Source: Areca catechu
Lineage: Eukaryota; Streptophyta; Magnoliopsida; Arecales; Arecaceae
NCBI GenBank assembly: GCA_021397845.1
Contig: CM038038.1
Coordinates: 55,918,748 to 55,982,747 of the forward strand
Reading direction: 5' to 3'
Length of the DNA: 64,000 nt
Part shown: positions 42,790 through 55,070 of the stretch, piece by piece
Numbering within the stretch: position 1 is the first letter of the stretch
Layout of the letters: each line of letters starts with the position of its first letter
Program-made: the position numbers and the translations under genes
The notes under the pieces: generated by a model
The model's database searches: none
The model's input: only the letters and a program-made list of their open reading frames with translations
What the model was told of the DNA's origin: nothing

Positions 42790-45202
42790 TGTTGGATTCG
42801 GGAACCAGTGCGGAAGCATGGATTTCAAAATTTTATGAAATCAGGTCTGAACCCTAATCCCAAAATCTCCTTATTAGCAATTAAAACTATGACTACATGC
42901 ATGTCCAAATTTAAACATTGTTTAAATACTAACCTCAGATCGCTATTACCAGTCTGATGCAGAAATGAACTCCAAATTGAGTAGCCTCTTGAACACTCCA
43001 GGCGTCCACTTGTCCGCCCTCCGATGGTGATCCACACGGGCATATGATCAAGACACTGACTCCTTAATTGGGTTCCTTCCAATCAAGCTCTACTCTAAGA
43101 ACTTGATATATGGGCTATTGGCTAGGATTCCTCTAGCCAAACTGGGACTAAACCTTCTCTCTTACCCTTCTCCTCGTCTTCTAGCAACTTTGGCCCCTTA
43201 AGACACTCTTGTCTTAAGAATAAGCCCTTGTCCTAAAATGGGACAAGGCTTGTCTTGGAGGGAGAAGAAAATTAAGACAAGATTGTCTTAATGTAAGAAA
43301 GAAAGGAGAGGCGCCTTCTTCCTTTACCGTCGGAGAGTTTCTCTCTGACTCTCCTTCTGTTCTGAGATTCGACAGAGCCTAGGCTCTGTAAAGGAATCAA
43401 AGAGGAAAGAGAGGAGGGGGAAACAATCTTCTGGAGAGGGAGAAAGAAAAAGAAGCAAGGCTTCGCCGTAGAAAATCTGGAATGATTTTTTACGGTGAAG
43501 TCTTCTCCTTAAATAGGCGACAGAGAGGCGTCTTCTTCCTGTAATCATCCCCTCACGTCCCTCTCTCCCTTCTCATGTCCTTTCCCTTTATCTCACGGCC
43601 CTTGGGATTAATCTCACGGCCTTTGGGATGGGAAGATGCAAGGAAGAGTCGCGAGAAAATACAGAAGGGCGCGCGCAGAAGAGAGGAGTCGCGCCCCTTC
43701 GGTGTTTTCTTTCTTTCTTTCATGGTAATTCCAATTTTGAAGAGTCCACGCCTAGGTGGACTCTCTTCCACGCCTTCTCAGCCAAAAGACACCGACTTCC
43801 TCTCTTTTCTCACGCAGAAACGCCGCTTGGAGAGAGTCCACGCGTGCGTGGACTCTTCTCCTTGTGCGCGCGCGTGGGAAAAGAGGGGAAAGGGCTTAGG
43901 CGATGTGGGAAAGGGGTTTAGCCTCTTAGGTTAGCCCAATTGCTAGCCTACTAATATCCCAATGTCTTGAATCTTCAATTAGATTCAAACCGGAATGAAT
44001 TTGGATCTAAAAAGACCAAATCGGAACCCTAACTCGAATCCGATTCAAGTAGAAGCCATGGTTTGCAACACATGCTAGTGTGTTCATCTGCCAACGAGAT
44101 TTAATTCCAAATTAAATACTTGATTATCTGTCCTAAGTGTGTGACCCATTGGGTTCCATACCTAGCCAGCAGTGGGTCCGAGTGCAAGTTGACCTAATTT
44201 GATCAGAACTTATTCTAATCGATTTAGGTCAAATCGAGCTAACTCGAGTTAGTCAATTAAGACTCCTCCTAATTGGTGATCCAATTAAAACATTTAATTT
44301 GATCAACCCACAAGACAAGATTGACGTCTAGCAACGTGTCATGTCTATCCGGAAGATATGGAAATTCTGGTGAAATTCCAAAACTACCCTTCAGTTGAAA
44401 GTTCCCGTACAATTCGATCCTTCAATCATCTTGCATCCCGAATATAACTATGGATATGGAATCATGTCAAATCCAGTTTATACTCATTCCCAGCTCAGTC
44501 ATACACTAATGATTCAATTAATTCGATATTAGAAATCATTTCTAATATCTGTACTTTGATCAAAGATTTCCTGAATCATCATCTGACCTAATTTGGCTAG
44601 ATGCAATCTCCTCCTACTAGGAGTGATCAATTCCTTGTTGACCTACTCATTTCCTTCATATACAATTCACCACACCCAGCATCAACCTTGTGCATGACCC
44701 AGTGTCATGAATGAGATTGAACCAAAGCATGGGTTCATGTACATAAGGTATTACGGCAGTCTCAGGTCATAGGACTACTTGTACAACTCCCACTATGAGA
44801 AACATCTATTGACATGAAGCTAAGGCTCCATTAGATGTTCTCAAACTGGATCTCTTCAGTGAACTCATTCGCTAATGAGCACCCACATCCTTGTATTAGT
44901 GTCTCACACAAGTGACTGTGAGAGCAGTCACCCTTTTCAGCATACATAGGATGTGCCAGTCTAACCGGAAACCCTGATCCCCAACTCAGGGTTCTTATGA
45001 CTAGGAATATTCTAGATTAGGGTTTTAAGGCCTTAGATCTCACTGGTATGATCTCATCATAGCCCTACAACCATAGCCCTAATCTATGGGGTTCATCATA
45101 TAATGACACAGCGAATGATGAAAAATTATTGCCTTTATTAACTTGTCAATTTACAATGGTTTGGGAGATACAAATATTGGCTTATAGGGCATAATCCTTT
45201 CA
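42790..45202 (-). repeat. 3' LTR of element E
   Basis: On the plus strand it runs TGTTGGATTCGG to CCTTTCA, 2413 bp. It holds the inverted repeats at 43741-43764 and 43833-43856, CGCGCG runs, a minus-strand TATA-like CTATTTAAGG near 43509-43518 and GACAAG/CTTGTC words at 43200-43295. Short ORFs in it (for example 43575-43934) are not genes. Confidence 0.95.
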
Positions 45203-45216
45203 ATCTCCCACTTGCA
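45203..45216 (-). other. Polypurine tract of element E
   Basis: Minus-strand GCAAGTGGGAGAT adjoins the 3' LTR and matches the tract of element D. Confidence 0.85.
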
Positions 45217-46593
45217 CTAAAGCCAATCGCTCTTATTCTTTAACCCCATACTGTCGAGGTGGCGATCAAACTCCCGCTGTGGTAGAGCCTTAGTGAACGG
45301 GTCTGCTATGTTGTTCTTTGTATCCACTCTATTGATGCAGACTTCTTGTCTCTCGATTATCTCTCGGACAAGATGGAAGCATCTCAGAATGTGCTTGGAC
45401 TTGTGATGGGCTCTCGGTTCCTTAGCTTGAGCAACTGCTCCAGTGTTATCACAATAGAGTGGCACCGGGTTCTCAATCTCAGGAACTACTCCCAACTCTG
45501 TGATGAATTTCTTCATCCAGACAGCTTCCTTGGCGGCTTCACTGACAGCTATGTACTCTGCCTCGGTAGTTGAGTCAGCTACAGTCTGCTGTTTAGTGCT
45601 CTTCCAACTTACTGCTCCACCATTCAAGGTAAAGACATACCCTGAAATGGATTTACTATCATCTGGGTCTGATTGAAAACTAGAGTCTGAATAGGCTTCT
45701 AGTTTAAGATCAGACCCTCCGTATATGAGAAAAATATCCTTAGTCCTTCTCAGGTACTTAAGAATATTTTTCACAGCCTTCCAGTGATCCTCTCCTGGAT
45801 CAGCCTGAAATCTACTGGCTACACCCAAGGCATATGCCACATCAGGCCTGGTACATAACATAGCATACATAATCGACCCTATAGCCGAAGCATAAGGTAT
45901 AGAACTCATTCTATTTCTTTCTTCAGGTGTCTTAGGAGACATCCTCTTAGAAAGACGTATGCCATGACCAATAGGTAAGTAACCTCTTTTACTTTCCTCC
46001 ATGCTAAATCTCTTTAGCACCTGGTCAATGTACCTAGACTGGGATAAGCCTAGCATCCTTCTTGATCTTTCTCTATAGATCTTTATACCCAGTATATAGG
46101 ATGCTTCTCCCAAGTCTTTCATGGAAAACTGTTTCGATAACCACACTTTGACTGATTGTAACATTGGGATATCATTCCCAATAAGAAGTGTATCATCAAC
46201 ATATAGAACTAAGAAAACTATGGCACTCCCACTAGTCTTCTTGTACACACAAGGTTCATCCTCATTTTTGAAAAAATCAAATTCTTTGATTGTTTTATCA
46301 AATCGGATGTTCCAACTCCTTGATGCTTGCTTTAATCCATAAATGGATTTCTTTAGCCTACATACCTGATTAGGTTTAGTCTCCAAGACAAAACCTTCTG
46401 GCTGTGACATATAAACCTCTTCCTCAAGGAAACCATTGAGGAATGCAGTTTTTACATCCATTTGCCAGATCTCATAATCATGATATGCTGCTATAGCAAG
46501 CATAATCCGAATAGATTTGAGCATGGCAACAGGGGAAAATGTTTCATCATAATCTATTCCCTGTTTTTGTCTGAAACCCTTACCACCAATCTG
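45217..46593 (-). pseudogene. Element E reverse transcriptase and RNase H segment
   Basis: 435 codons are open from 46524 to 45217. RT core QMDVKTAFLNGFLEEEVYMS lies at residues 21-40, IYGLKQASRSWNIRF near 61-75 and catalytic YVDD at 108-111. RNase H carries AYSDSSFQSDPDDSK, TTEAEYIAVSEAAKEA and CDNTGAVAQA, keeping the acidic residues, and the protein ends NKSDWL. All catalytic motifs look intact. The frame joins the upstream segment through a 1-bp deletion near 46585, where relatives read ARLVVKGF-like text and this copy shifts to VVRVSDKNRE. Confidence 0.9.
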
Positions 46594-47366
46594 GCTTTAT
46601 AAGTTTCAACTTGGCCATCTGCCCCATTCTTCCTTTTATAGACCCATTTACACCCAATAGGGTTAATACCCTCTGGTGCATCAACCAAAGACCATACTTG
46701 GTTGACATACATGGAGTCCATCTCGGATCTCATGGCTTCCAGCCATCTGTCTGAGTCTCTACTCATGACTGCTTCCGTATAGGTTAGAGGCTCATCATTT
46801 TGAATGATTTGGGCTTCATTATTTTCAATTATGAACCCATACCTCTCAGGTGCTTGTCGCACCCTATCAGACCTACGGATAGGAGTGTGTTCAAGTTCTA
46901 TATTAACTATGTTGTTACTTGACTGAGATGTGTCTATTTGTTGAATTTCATTAAGTTCGATATTTCTACCAGTGCCCTTTTGTAGGATGAATTCTTTTTC
47001 CATAAAAGTGGCATGCCTACTGACCAAAACCTTTTGCTCAGTAGGGTGGTAGAACAGATATCCTATACTATCTCTAGGATATCCGATAAATAGACATTTG
47101 TCTGCTCTAGCATCTAGTTTATGTCCAAAATTTCTTTTTACATAGGCTGGACATCCCCATATCTTAATATACTTAAGATTGGGCTTCTTACCTCTCCATA
47201 ATTCATATGGAGTGCTAGAGATAGTTTTAGATGGTACTCTATTCAAGATATAAGTTGCTGTTTCCAAAGCATATCCCCAGAAAGAAAAAGGTAACTCCAT
47301 GAAGCACATCATGGACCGTACCATATCCAATAAAGTACGATTACTCCTTTCAGCAACACCATTTAA
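46554..47366 (-). pseudogene. Element E integrase C-terminus and RT N-terminus segment
   Basis: In frame with the upstream segment after the single TAA at 47367-47369. It starts with NGVAERSNRTL, which holds the third catalytic integrase residue. It then has YALETATYILNRVPSKT, KIWGCPAYVKRNFGHKL and the linker to RT (PIGCKWVYKRKNGADG). It ends at a stop at 46554 because of the 1-bp deletion. Confidence 0.88.
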
Positions 47367-49106
47367 TTATGGTGTGTAAGGAGGAGTCCATTCAGAGATG
47401 ATCCCCTTATCCTTAAGGTGATCAAGAAACTCAGTGGATAAGTACTCACCTCCTCTATCTGATCGGAGGATCTTTATACTTTTTCCTGTCTGTTTCTCTA
47501 CCATACTTTGATACTCTAAAAATTTTTCAAAAGCATCAGACTTATGTTTCATTAGATACACAAATCCATACCTTGAAAAATCATCAGTAAATGTGATGAA
47601 GTATGAGTATCCACCATAGGCTTGAGTTGTCATAGGCCCATATACATCTGTGTGTATGAGTCCCAATAACTCTTTTGTCCTTTCTCCATGTCCACTAAAT
47701 GGAGTCTTGGTCATCTTACCCATGAGACATGATTCACAAGTTCCTAATGACTCATAGTCATAAGGATCAAAGAAATTTTCTTTGTATAACTTGTTAATCC
47801 TAGTCTCACTAATATGTCCAAGTCGACAATGCCAAAGTAAGGTATTGTTTACATCATCTCTTTTCCGTTTGTTAGAAACATGAAAAATATTGTCATTAGT
47901 GGAAAGAGTTAATAGACCATTGCAGAATATGCCATAACATATAATTTCATTAGATAAAGAAATTGAGCAGCCACTGCTCATTACATTCATAGTATATCCT
48001 TGTTTAAGTAACAAGGGTACAGATATGATATTTCTAATGATTTTTGGCATATAGTAACAATTCCTTAGCTCCAAGATCTTCCCTGAAGGTAACTTCAAAA
48101 CATAAGTCCCAACAGCTTCTGCTTGGATGGGGTCCCCTCCAGCACCGTAGAGCTCAAAGTTACCTTCCTTCAATACTTTAAGCCCCTGAAGTCCCTGCAA
48201 TGATTTGCAGATGTTATGACCACAGGCGGTATCCAACACCCAAGTATTTGAAATGGAAGAATCCAATGACAAAATAGTATGAACTTCTTTCATACCTTTT
48301 GGTGCCTCTGATGCACCAGACTTCACACTTGCAAGGTAAACCTTGCAGTTCCTTTTCCAATGACCCGGCTTGCCACAATGAAAGCAGGTCATCTGTTCGG
48401 AGGCCTTCTTTCCTTTCTTCTTCTTAATGCCCCCTTTGGGATTCATCCTCTTACTGGAACCCTTTTTGCCTGTCTTCTTCTTATCCACAAGAAGAACTGG
48501 AGCCTTATTTTTCTTTACATGGCTCTCTGCTGTCTTCAACATATTCAACAGCTCAGGCAAGGAAGAATTAAGTTTGTTCATATGGTAATTAAGAACAAAC
48601 TGTGAAAATGACTCTGGGAGTGATTGCAAGATCAAGTCTTGATTCAACTCCCCATCCATTACAAAACCTAATTGACCTAATCGAGTGATTAGATCAATTA
48701 TCTTTAATACATGGTCTTGTACTGATGTACCTTCTGTCATCCTTGCACGGAACAACTGCTTAGATATTTCATATCTAGCAGTTCTACTGTGTTCTCCATA
48801 AAGCTCTTTTAAATTGAGCAGTATGGAGTTAGTATCCATGCTATCATGCTGCCTCTGCAACTCGTTAGTCATAGAGGCAAGCATAACACATTTGACAGTA
48901 AGTGAATCATTTTGCCACATATTATATGTGGTCTTCTCCTCTTGCGAGGCATCTTTCCTTGGTGGTTCCAAAATTGGGGTATCAAGAATATAGGAAATTC
49001 TTTCTTGACTGAGTACTATTTTCAAATTTCTCAGCCAATCAACATAATTAGGCCCAGTCAATTTGTTGGCATCTAAAATACTACGGAGTGAGAGTGAAGA
49101 GGCCAT
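47367..49106 (-). CDS. Element E Gag-protease-integrase (579 codons)
   Basis: The longest open frame in the window, from ATG at 49106. Residues 1-200 are Angela-type gag (RSILDANKLTGPNYVDWL). Basic residues 201-238 precede the zinc knuckle CFHCGKPGHWKRNC (241-254). Protease active site DTACG is at 292-296. The pre-integrase zinc finger uses H426, H431, C457 and C460. Integrase has Asp at about 486 (HTDVYGP) and 550 (SDRGGEY). It stops at TAA 47367-47369, where relatives have Gln before LNGVAER, so this is a probable C to T nonsense change. Otherwise the domain set is complete and uninterrupted. Confidence 0.9.
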   Translation of the reverse strand: MASSLSLRSILDANKLTGPNYVDWLRNLKIVLSQERISYILDTPILEPPRKDASQEEKTTYNMWQNDSLTVKCVMLASMTNELQRQHDSMDTNSILLNLKELYGEHSRTARYEISKQLFRARMTEGTSVQDHVLKIIDLITRLGQLGFVMDGELNQDLILQSLPESFSQFVLNYHMNKLNSSLPELLNMLKTAESHVKKNKAPVLLVDKKKTGKKGSSKRMNPKGGIKKKKGKKASEQMTCFHCGKPGHWKRNCKVYLASVKSGASEAPKGMKEVHTILSLDSSISNTWVLDTACGHNICKSLQGLQGLKVLKEGNFELYGAGGDPIQAEAVGTYVLKLPSGKILELRNCYYMPKIIRNIISVPLLLKQGYTMNVMSSGCSISLSNEIICYGIFCNGLLTLSTNDNIFHVSNKRKRDDVNNTLLWHCRLGHISETRINKLYKENFFDPYDYESLGTCESCLMGKMTKTPFSGHGERTKELLGLIHTDVYGPMTTQAYGGYSYFITFTDDFSRYGFVYLMKHKSDAFEKFLEYQSMVEKQTGKSIKILRSDRGGEYLSTEFLDHLKDKGIISEWTPPYTP

Positions 49107-50257
49107 TTATCTACATTTAAACAAAGAACAATACATAAGCAAACAACCATGAAATGACAATATATAATTAAATTAGGACTTTAATTCAATTATGTCTCCC
49201 ACTATTTTATCGAGCATCATAACCCTCTATACGATGATCGAGAAAACCCTAATTAGTTTTCTTAGTTGGGTTGAGATCCCAATCCCTTATAAAAGACCTT
49301 GTGTGTACACAACAAATCTTATATAAGTTCATAGGTAGGAAAACTCTCTCCAATTGTAACCCGTACAATTCTCAACTTATCCCGGCCTCTAAAATATTAA
49401 TAGCCTTGTGTGTACACAACAAACTATAATATTTCAGTTAAGTAAGACCCTTCATAGCCATACAGTCATGACTTTAATAGTAATACCCTTGTGTGTACAC
49501 AACAAAATATTACATTAAATCATGCCATAAATAAATAATTGTATTAGGCCAAAAATTGTGTTAGTCACCATATTAGGTCTTGTGTGTACACAACAAACCT
49601 AGTATAGATCGTAACACAATAATGACCTATCATGAAGGAAGGCCAATAATAGTATTTTAACACCAAGCATGTTAGTCAAAAATTAAGTCAATCAGATCGG
49701 CCAGGCTAGTGGAAGAGATGTGGGGGTCCCCCCGTTGCTTTCCTAGACACCAATTTAAAATTGGCCAGGTCAGACAACGGAACTAATTAAAAACCACGAT
49801 TCCCTTTACCTTCCCAGAACCACCTTTCTAGACACCGAAATTACTAATTATCCATCATGACTAATAATGCTTATCGGTTAACTATACTACTACTTAATAT
49901 AATTTTAAGAGGGATTTATGCAATGCCAGCACATTCAATTAAAAGCTATCACATATATTAATACATGCTTTAAACTAAGCAAATATGTGAAATGTGTGCC
50001 ATCATACTAGGACAACCATTTACCACATAATGGATACACCATTATGCCAGGGCAACCTTATTTCAGTATGATGGCTCCAGGGCTAATCATATCTCTAAGA
50101 CAATTAGGATTTCAGTGGAAAACCCTAACTGGTGGCAATCATCAAACTCATGTTCAATCAAAGACATGCATTGTGCATCAATAAAGACTTTATCATGATA
50201 CTACATCATTCAATAAAACATGAATTGAACTGCATAAGTTTTAATCCTAATAAGGAG
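49107..50257 (-). other. Leader of element E with TGTGTACACA repeats
   Basis: This untranslated leader has no convincing ORF. On the plus strand CCTTGTGTGTACACAACAAA occurs at 49298-49317 and 49404-49423, with close copies at 49487-49506 and 49577-49596. The reverse complement equals the leader repeat of element D. Confidence 0.82.
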
Positions 50258-50269
50258 GCTCTGATACCA
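50258..50269 (-). other. Primer binding site of element E
   Basis: Minus-strand TGGTATCAGAGC, a perfect 12-base match to the initiator Met-tRNA site, one base from the LTR. Confidence 0.93.
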
Positions 50270-50270
50270 C

Positions 50271-52683
50271 TGTTGGATTCGGGAACCAGTGCGGAAGCAT
50301 GGATTTCAAAATTTTATGAAATCAGGTCCGAACCCTAATCCCAAAATCTCCTTATTAGCAATTAAAACTATGACTACATGCATGTCCAAATTTAAACATT
50401 GTTTAAATACTAACCTCAGATCGCTATTACCAGTCTGATGCAGAAATGAACTCCAAATTGAGTAGCCTCTTGAACACTCCAGGCGTCCACTTGTCCGCCC
50501 TCCGATGGTGATCCACACGGGCAAATGATCAAGACACTGACTCCTTAATTGGGTTCCTTCCAATCAAGCTCTACCCTAAGAACTTGATATATGGGCTATT
50601 GGCTAGGATTCCTCTAGCCAAACTGGGACTAAACCTTCTCTCCTACCCTTCTCCTCGTCTTCTAGCAACTTTGGCCCCTTAAGACACTCTTGTCTTAAGA
50701 ATAAGCCCTTGTCCTAAAATGGGACAAGGCTTGTCTTGGAGGGAGAAGAAAATTAAGACAAGATTGTCTTAATGTAAGAAAGAAAGGAGAGGCGCCTTCT
50801 TCCTTTACCGTCGGAGAGTTTCTCTCTGACTCTCCTTCTGTTCTGAGATTCGACAGAGCCTAGGCTCTGTAAAGGAATCAAAGAGGAAAGAGAGGAGGGG
50901 GAAACAATCTTCTAGAGAGGGAGAAAGAAAAAGAAGCAAGGCTTCGCCGTAGAAAATCTGGAATGATTTTTTACGGTGAAGTCTTCTCCTTAAATAGGCG
51001 ACAGAGAGGCGTCTTCTTCCTGTAATCATCCCCTCACGTCCCTCTCTCCCTTCTCACGTCCTTTCCCTTTATCTCACGACCCTTGGGATTAATCTCACGG
51101 CCTTTGGGATGGGAAGACGCAAGGAAGAGTCGCGAGAAAACACAGAAGGGCGCGCGCAGAAGAGAGGAGTCGCACCCCTTCGGTGTTTTCTTTCTTTCTT
51201 TCACGGTAATTCCAATTTTGAAGAGTCCACGCCTAGGTGGACTCTCTTCCACGCCTTCTCAGCCAAAAGACGCCGACTTCCTCTCTTTTCTCACGCAGAA
51301 ACGCCACTTGGAGAGAGTCCACGCGCGCGTGGACTCTTCTCCTTGCGCGCGCGCGTGGGAAAAGAGGGGAAAGGGCTTAGGCGATGTGGGAAAGGGGTTT
51401 AGCCTCTTAGGTTAGCCCAATTGCTAGCCTACTAATAGCCCAATGTCTTGAATCTTCAATTAGATTCAAACCGGAATGAATTTGGATCTAAAAAGACCAA
51501 ATCGGAACCCTAACTCGAATCCTATTCAAGTAGAAGCCATGGTTTGCAACACATGCTAGTGTGTTCATCTGCAAACGAGATTTAATTCCAAATTAAATCC
51601 TTGATTATCTGTCCTAAGTGTGTGACCCATTGGATTCCATACCTAGCCAACAGTGGGTCCGAGTGCAGGTTGACCTAATTTGATCAGAACTCATTCTAAT
51701 CGATTTAGGTCAAATCGAGCTAACTCGATTTAGTCAATTAAGACTCCTCCTAATTGGTGATCCAATTAAAACATTTAATTTGATCAACCCACAAGACAAG
51801 ATTGACGTCTAGCAACGTGTCATGTCTATCCGGAAGATATGGAAATTCTGGTGAAATTCCAAAACTACCCTTCAGTGGAAAGTTCCCGTACAATTCGATC
51901 CTTCAATCATCTTGCATCCCGAATATAACTATGGATATGGAATCATGTCAAATCCAATTTATACTCATTCCCAGCTCAGTCATACACTAATGATTCAATT
52001 AATTCAATATTAGAAATCATTTCTAATATCTGTACTTTGATCAAAGATTTCCTGAATCATCATCTGACCTAATTTGGCTGGATGCAATCTCCTCCTACTA
52101 GGAGTGATCAATTCCTTGTTGACCTACTCATTTCCTTCATATACAATTCACCACACCCAGCATCAACCTTGTGCATGACCCAGTGTCATGAATGAGATTG
52201 AACCAAAGCATGGGTTCATGTACATAAGGTATTACGGCAGTCTCAGGTCATAGGACTACTTGTACAACTCCCACTATGAGAAACATCTATTGACATGCAG
52301 CTAAGGCTCCATTAGATGTTCTCAAACTGGATCTCTTCAGTGAACTCATTCGCTAATGAGCACCCACATCCTTGTATTAGTGTCTCACACAAGTGACTGT
52401 GAGAGCAGTCACCCTTTTCAGCATACATAGGATGTGCCAGTCTAACCGGAAACCCTGATCCCCAACTCAGGGTTCCTATGACTAGGAATATTCTAGATTA
52501 GGGTTTTAAGGCCTTAGATCTCACTGGTATGATCTCATCATAGCCCTACAACCATAGCCCTAATCTATGGGGTTCATCATATAATGACACAGCGAATGAT
52601 GAAAAATTATTGCCTTTATTAACTTGTCAATTTACAATGGTCTGGGAGATACAAATATTGGCTTATAGGGCATAATCCTTTCA
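50271..52683 (-). repeat. 5' LTR of element E
   Basis: 2413 bp, same ends as 42790-45202. It contains a perfect 24-bp palindrome at 51314-51337 (AGAGTCCACGCG and its complement). In the other LTR this palindrome has one C to T change. Confidence 0.95.
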
Positions 52684-52688
52684 CAGAA
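52684..52688. repeat. Right target-site duplication of element E (CAGAA)
   Basis: Matches 42785-42789; F gag resumes here. Confidence 0.93.
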
Positions 52689-53150
52689 TAACCGGTTTGA
52701 TGCCTATATCCCTCTCAACTTACCAAGGGAAAAAATTTTGCTAGAGATTAAGAAGGAAAAATACCTTCAAAGGCCATGTCCCCTGAAGACATCTGCAAAA
52801 GCAAGGGACAAAAGCAAATACTATTGATTCCACCGGGATCATGGCCACAACATTGAGGAATGCTTCCAGCTTCGTGATGCCATTGAAGACCTGATAAAAA
52901 GGGGATATCTGGGAAAGTACATCAATTGCCCAGAATCTCAAGCCAAAATAATTGCCCTTCCAAGAATATCCGACGAAGCCGATCTACCACACCAAAAACC
53001 AACTGATAGGAATGTTGGTATGCTTCATCAGTCATCTGCATGGGATGTTGAAGCTATGTAGAATATCCTAAAAAGGTTCAAAGGAAAAAATTCTATCACT
53101 TTTTTTGATGAGGATGTTCAAGGAATACAACTTCCACATGATGACCCTGT
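52684..53150 (+). pseudogene. Element F gag, C-terminal part
   Basis: Continues F gag after element E: RFDAYIPLNLPREKILLEI, then the Tat-type FHRDHGHNIEECFQLRDAIE block (about 52830-52890), which takes the place of a classic knuckle, then KRGYLGKYI. Stops include a TGA near 52825 and a TAG near 53058. Confidence 0.82.
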
Positions 53151-53151
53151 T

Positions 53152-53820
53152 GTGGTCTTGGCTGTTATTGCCAAATTTGATATAAAAGGAATTTTGATTG
53201 ATAATGAAAGTTTAGTTGATGTGTTGCTGTATGATGCTTTTCTTCGGATGGGATTATCTAGACGTGAATTACGAAGATCTCTCATTCCTATAACTAGTTT
53301 TGGTGGAAATCAAGTTGGGGTTGAGGGTGAAACAGTCTTGCCCATAACTTTTGGGTCCGAACCATTCCAAAGAACTCTTCCTATCAATTTTATTATGACT
53401 AGAATGTCTTCAGCTTATAATGAAATCTTGGGGTGTCCAGCATTGAATAAGTTCAGAGCCATAGTCTCAACATACCACCTGTTGGTTCGGTTTCCTACCA
53501 GGACAGGCGTTGGAGAAGTAAGGGGAGATCAAAGGATTGCTCACTAGTGTTTGATGATTCAAAATAAACAAGCAGCCAAGTCTTTAACACTTGACCAATT
53601 GGATCCAAGAGATGAATCCGAAGACTCTGGAGAACCAGTGGAGAAAATACTTTTTTTGCCATTATCCAAAGATGACCCAACCAAGCTTTTACAAATTGGC
53701 AGCTTGCTTGATGAGGAGTCCAAGGTAAAATTAATTTTTTTTCTTCAAGATAACGCTGATATTTTTGCTTGGATAGCTTCGGCATGCCTGGAATTACACC
53801 TAATATGATCACGCATCGCC
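53152..53820 (+). pseudogene. Element F protease and pol linker
   Basis: An open stretch at 53152-53547 encodes a retropepsin-like domain with LGCPALNKFRAIVSTYHL at its end. The active-site loop reads LIDNESLVDVLLYDAF. Related Tat elements usually have DNGSSAD here, so GSS has become ESL and catalysis is doubtful. After TAG at 53545-53547 the linker to RT continues (DEESKVKLIFFLQDNADIFA) in a different frame up to 53808. Confidence 0.75.
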
Positions 53821-55070
53821 TGGAAGTCTCTCCCAGCTATAAGCCTGTTCGGCAAAAGAAGAGAAATTTTGCTCCTAAAAGGTAGAAGGTTATTAATGAA
53901 GAGGTTAATAAGCTACTTGAGGCCAAATTCATAAGAGAAGTCCAATATCCGAATTGACTGGCAAATGTAGTCATGGTGAGGAAATCAAATGGCAAATGGA
54001 GAATTTACATAGATTATACAGATCTCAATAAGGCATGTCTAAAGGATAGTTTTCCTTTCCCAAAAATTGATCAGTTAGTTGATGCTACGGCTGGTCATCA
54101 GTTGTTGAGTTTTATGGATGCATTCTCAGGCTATAACCAGATCCGAATGGATCCTGAAGATAAAGAGAAGACTGCTTTCGTAACAGAGAAAGGTCTTTAC
54201 TGTTATAAAGTGATGCCGTTTGGTTTGAAAAATGCTAGAGCAACTTTCCAAAGGCTCATCAACAAAGTCTTCAAAAATCAGATTGGGAGAAATATAGAAG
54301 CTTATGTTGACGATATGATTGTGAAAAGTCTTTGTATGTCTGATCACATTGTAGATTTAAAGGAGTCTTTTGATGCTCTCAGACATCATCGGATGAGGTT
54401 GAATCCAACCAAATATGTCTTCGATGTAACTTCTGGGAAATTCTTAGGATATTTGGTCACCAAGCGAGGAATTGAAGTCAACCCAGAAAAGATCCAAGCA
54501 CTTTGGACAATGAGGCATCCCACTTGCAAGAAGGAAGTTCAGAGGTTAACAGGAAGAGTTGCTTCTCTAAGCTGATTTATCTCCCGCTCTGCAGAAAGAT
54601 GTTTACCCTTCTTCAAGATTTTTTGCCAGACTCAAAATTTTGAGTAGACAGAGGACTGTAAAATTTCCTTTGACAAGTTGAAAGAGTACTTAGAAAATCC
54701 TCCCTTGCTCTCCAAGCCTTGCAAAGGAGAGACACTTTACTTATACTTGTCAGCCATAGATGATGCAGTTAGTTCAGTGCTAGTACCAAGAGATACCAAT
54801 CATTCGTAGAAGCCGATCTACTACACTAGTAAAGTGTTGCATGAAGTAGAAGTTCGATATCCCAGAGTGCAAAAGATTATCTTTTTTTAGTGATGGCAGC
54901 AAAGCATCTTCGACCTTATTTCCAAGCCCATTCCATAATGGTTCTGACAGATCAGCCCTTAAAAGCCATTCTTCATTGTCCTGACACCTCAGGAAGGATA
55001 GCTAAATGGGCAATTAAATTAGGAGAATTTGATATTGAATACCAGCCTAAGTCAGCAATGAAAGCATAGA
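53821..55070 (+). pseudogene. Element F reverse transcriptase and RNase H (broken)
   Basis: After two stops the RT is open from 53973 to 54575. It carries NGKWRIYIDYTDLNKAC, PFPKIDQLVDATAGHQLLSF, MPFGLKNARATFQRL and catalytic YVDDMIVKS near 54304, all typical of Gypsy. TGA at 54573-54575 interrupts the thumb/connection. RNase H follows (FDKLKEYLENPPLLSKPC; LTDQPLKAILHCPDTSGR) with further stops and a frameshift near 54880. Confidence 0.88.

Larger units (their letters stand above)
42790..52683 (-). mobile_element. Angela/BARE-1-like Ty1/copia element E, nearly intact
   Basis: A complete 9894-bp insertion on the minus strand with equal 2413-bp LTRs, a perfect Met-tRNA primer site, a 1.15-kb leader, gag-pol and a polypurine tract. 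By eye the LTRs differ at about 30 positions, so it is the youngest dated insertion here. Gag-pol is broken only by one TAA and one 1-bp deletion that I can see. It belongs to the same lineage as element D. Confidence 0.95.

Noticed and set aside
43575..43934. Open frame in the GC-rich part of element E LTR, and its twin at 51083-51415
   Set aside because: Both copies lie in U3/U5 of the LTR, overlap frames on both strands, and reflect GC-rich low-complexity sequence.
48360..48605. Plus-strand frame in element E
   Set aside because: It is antisense shadow of the Gag zinc-knuckle region.
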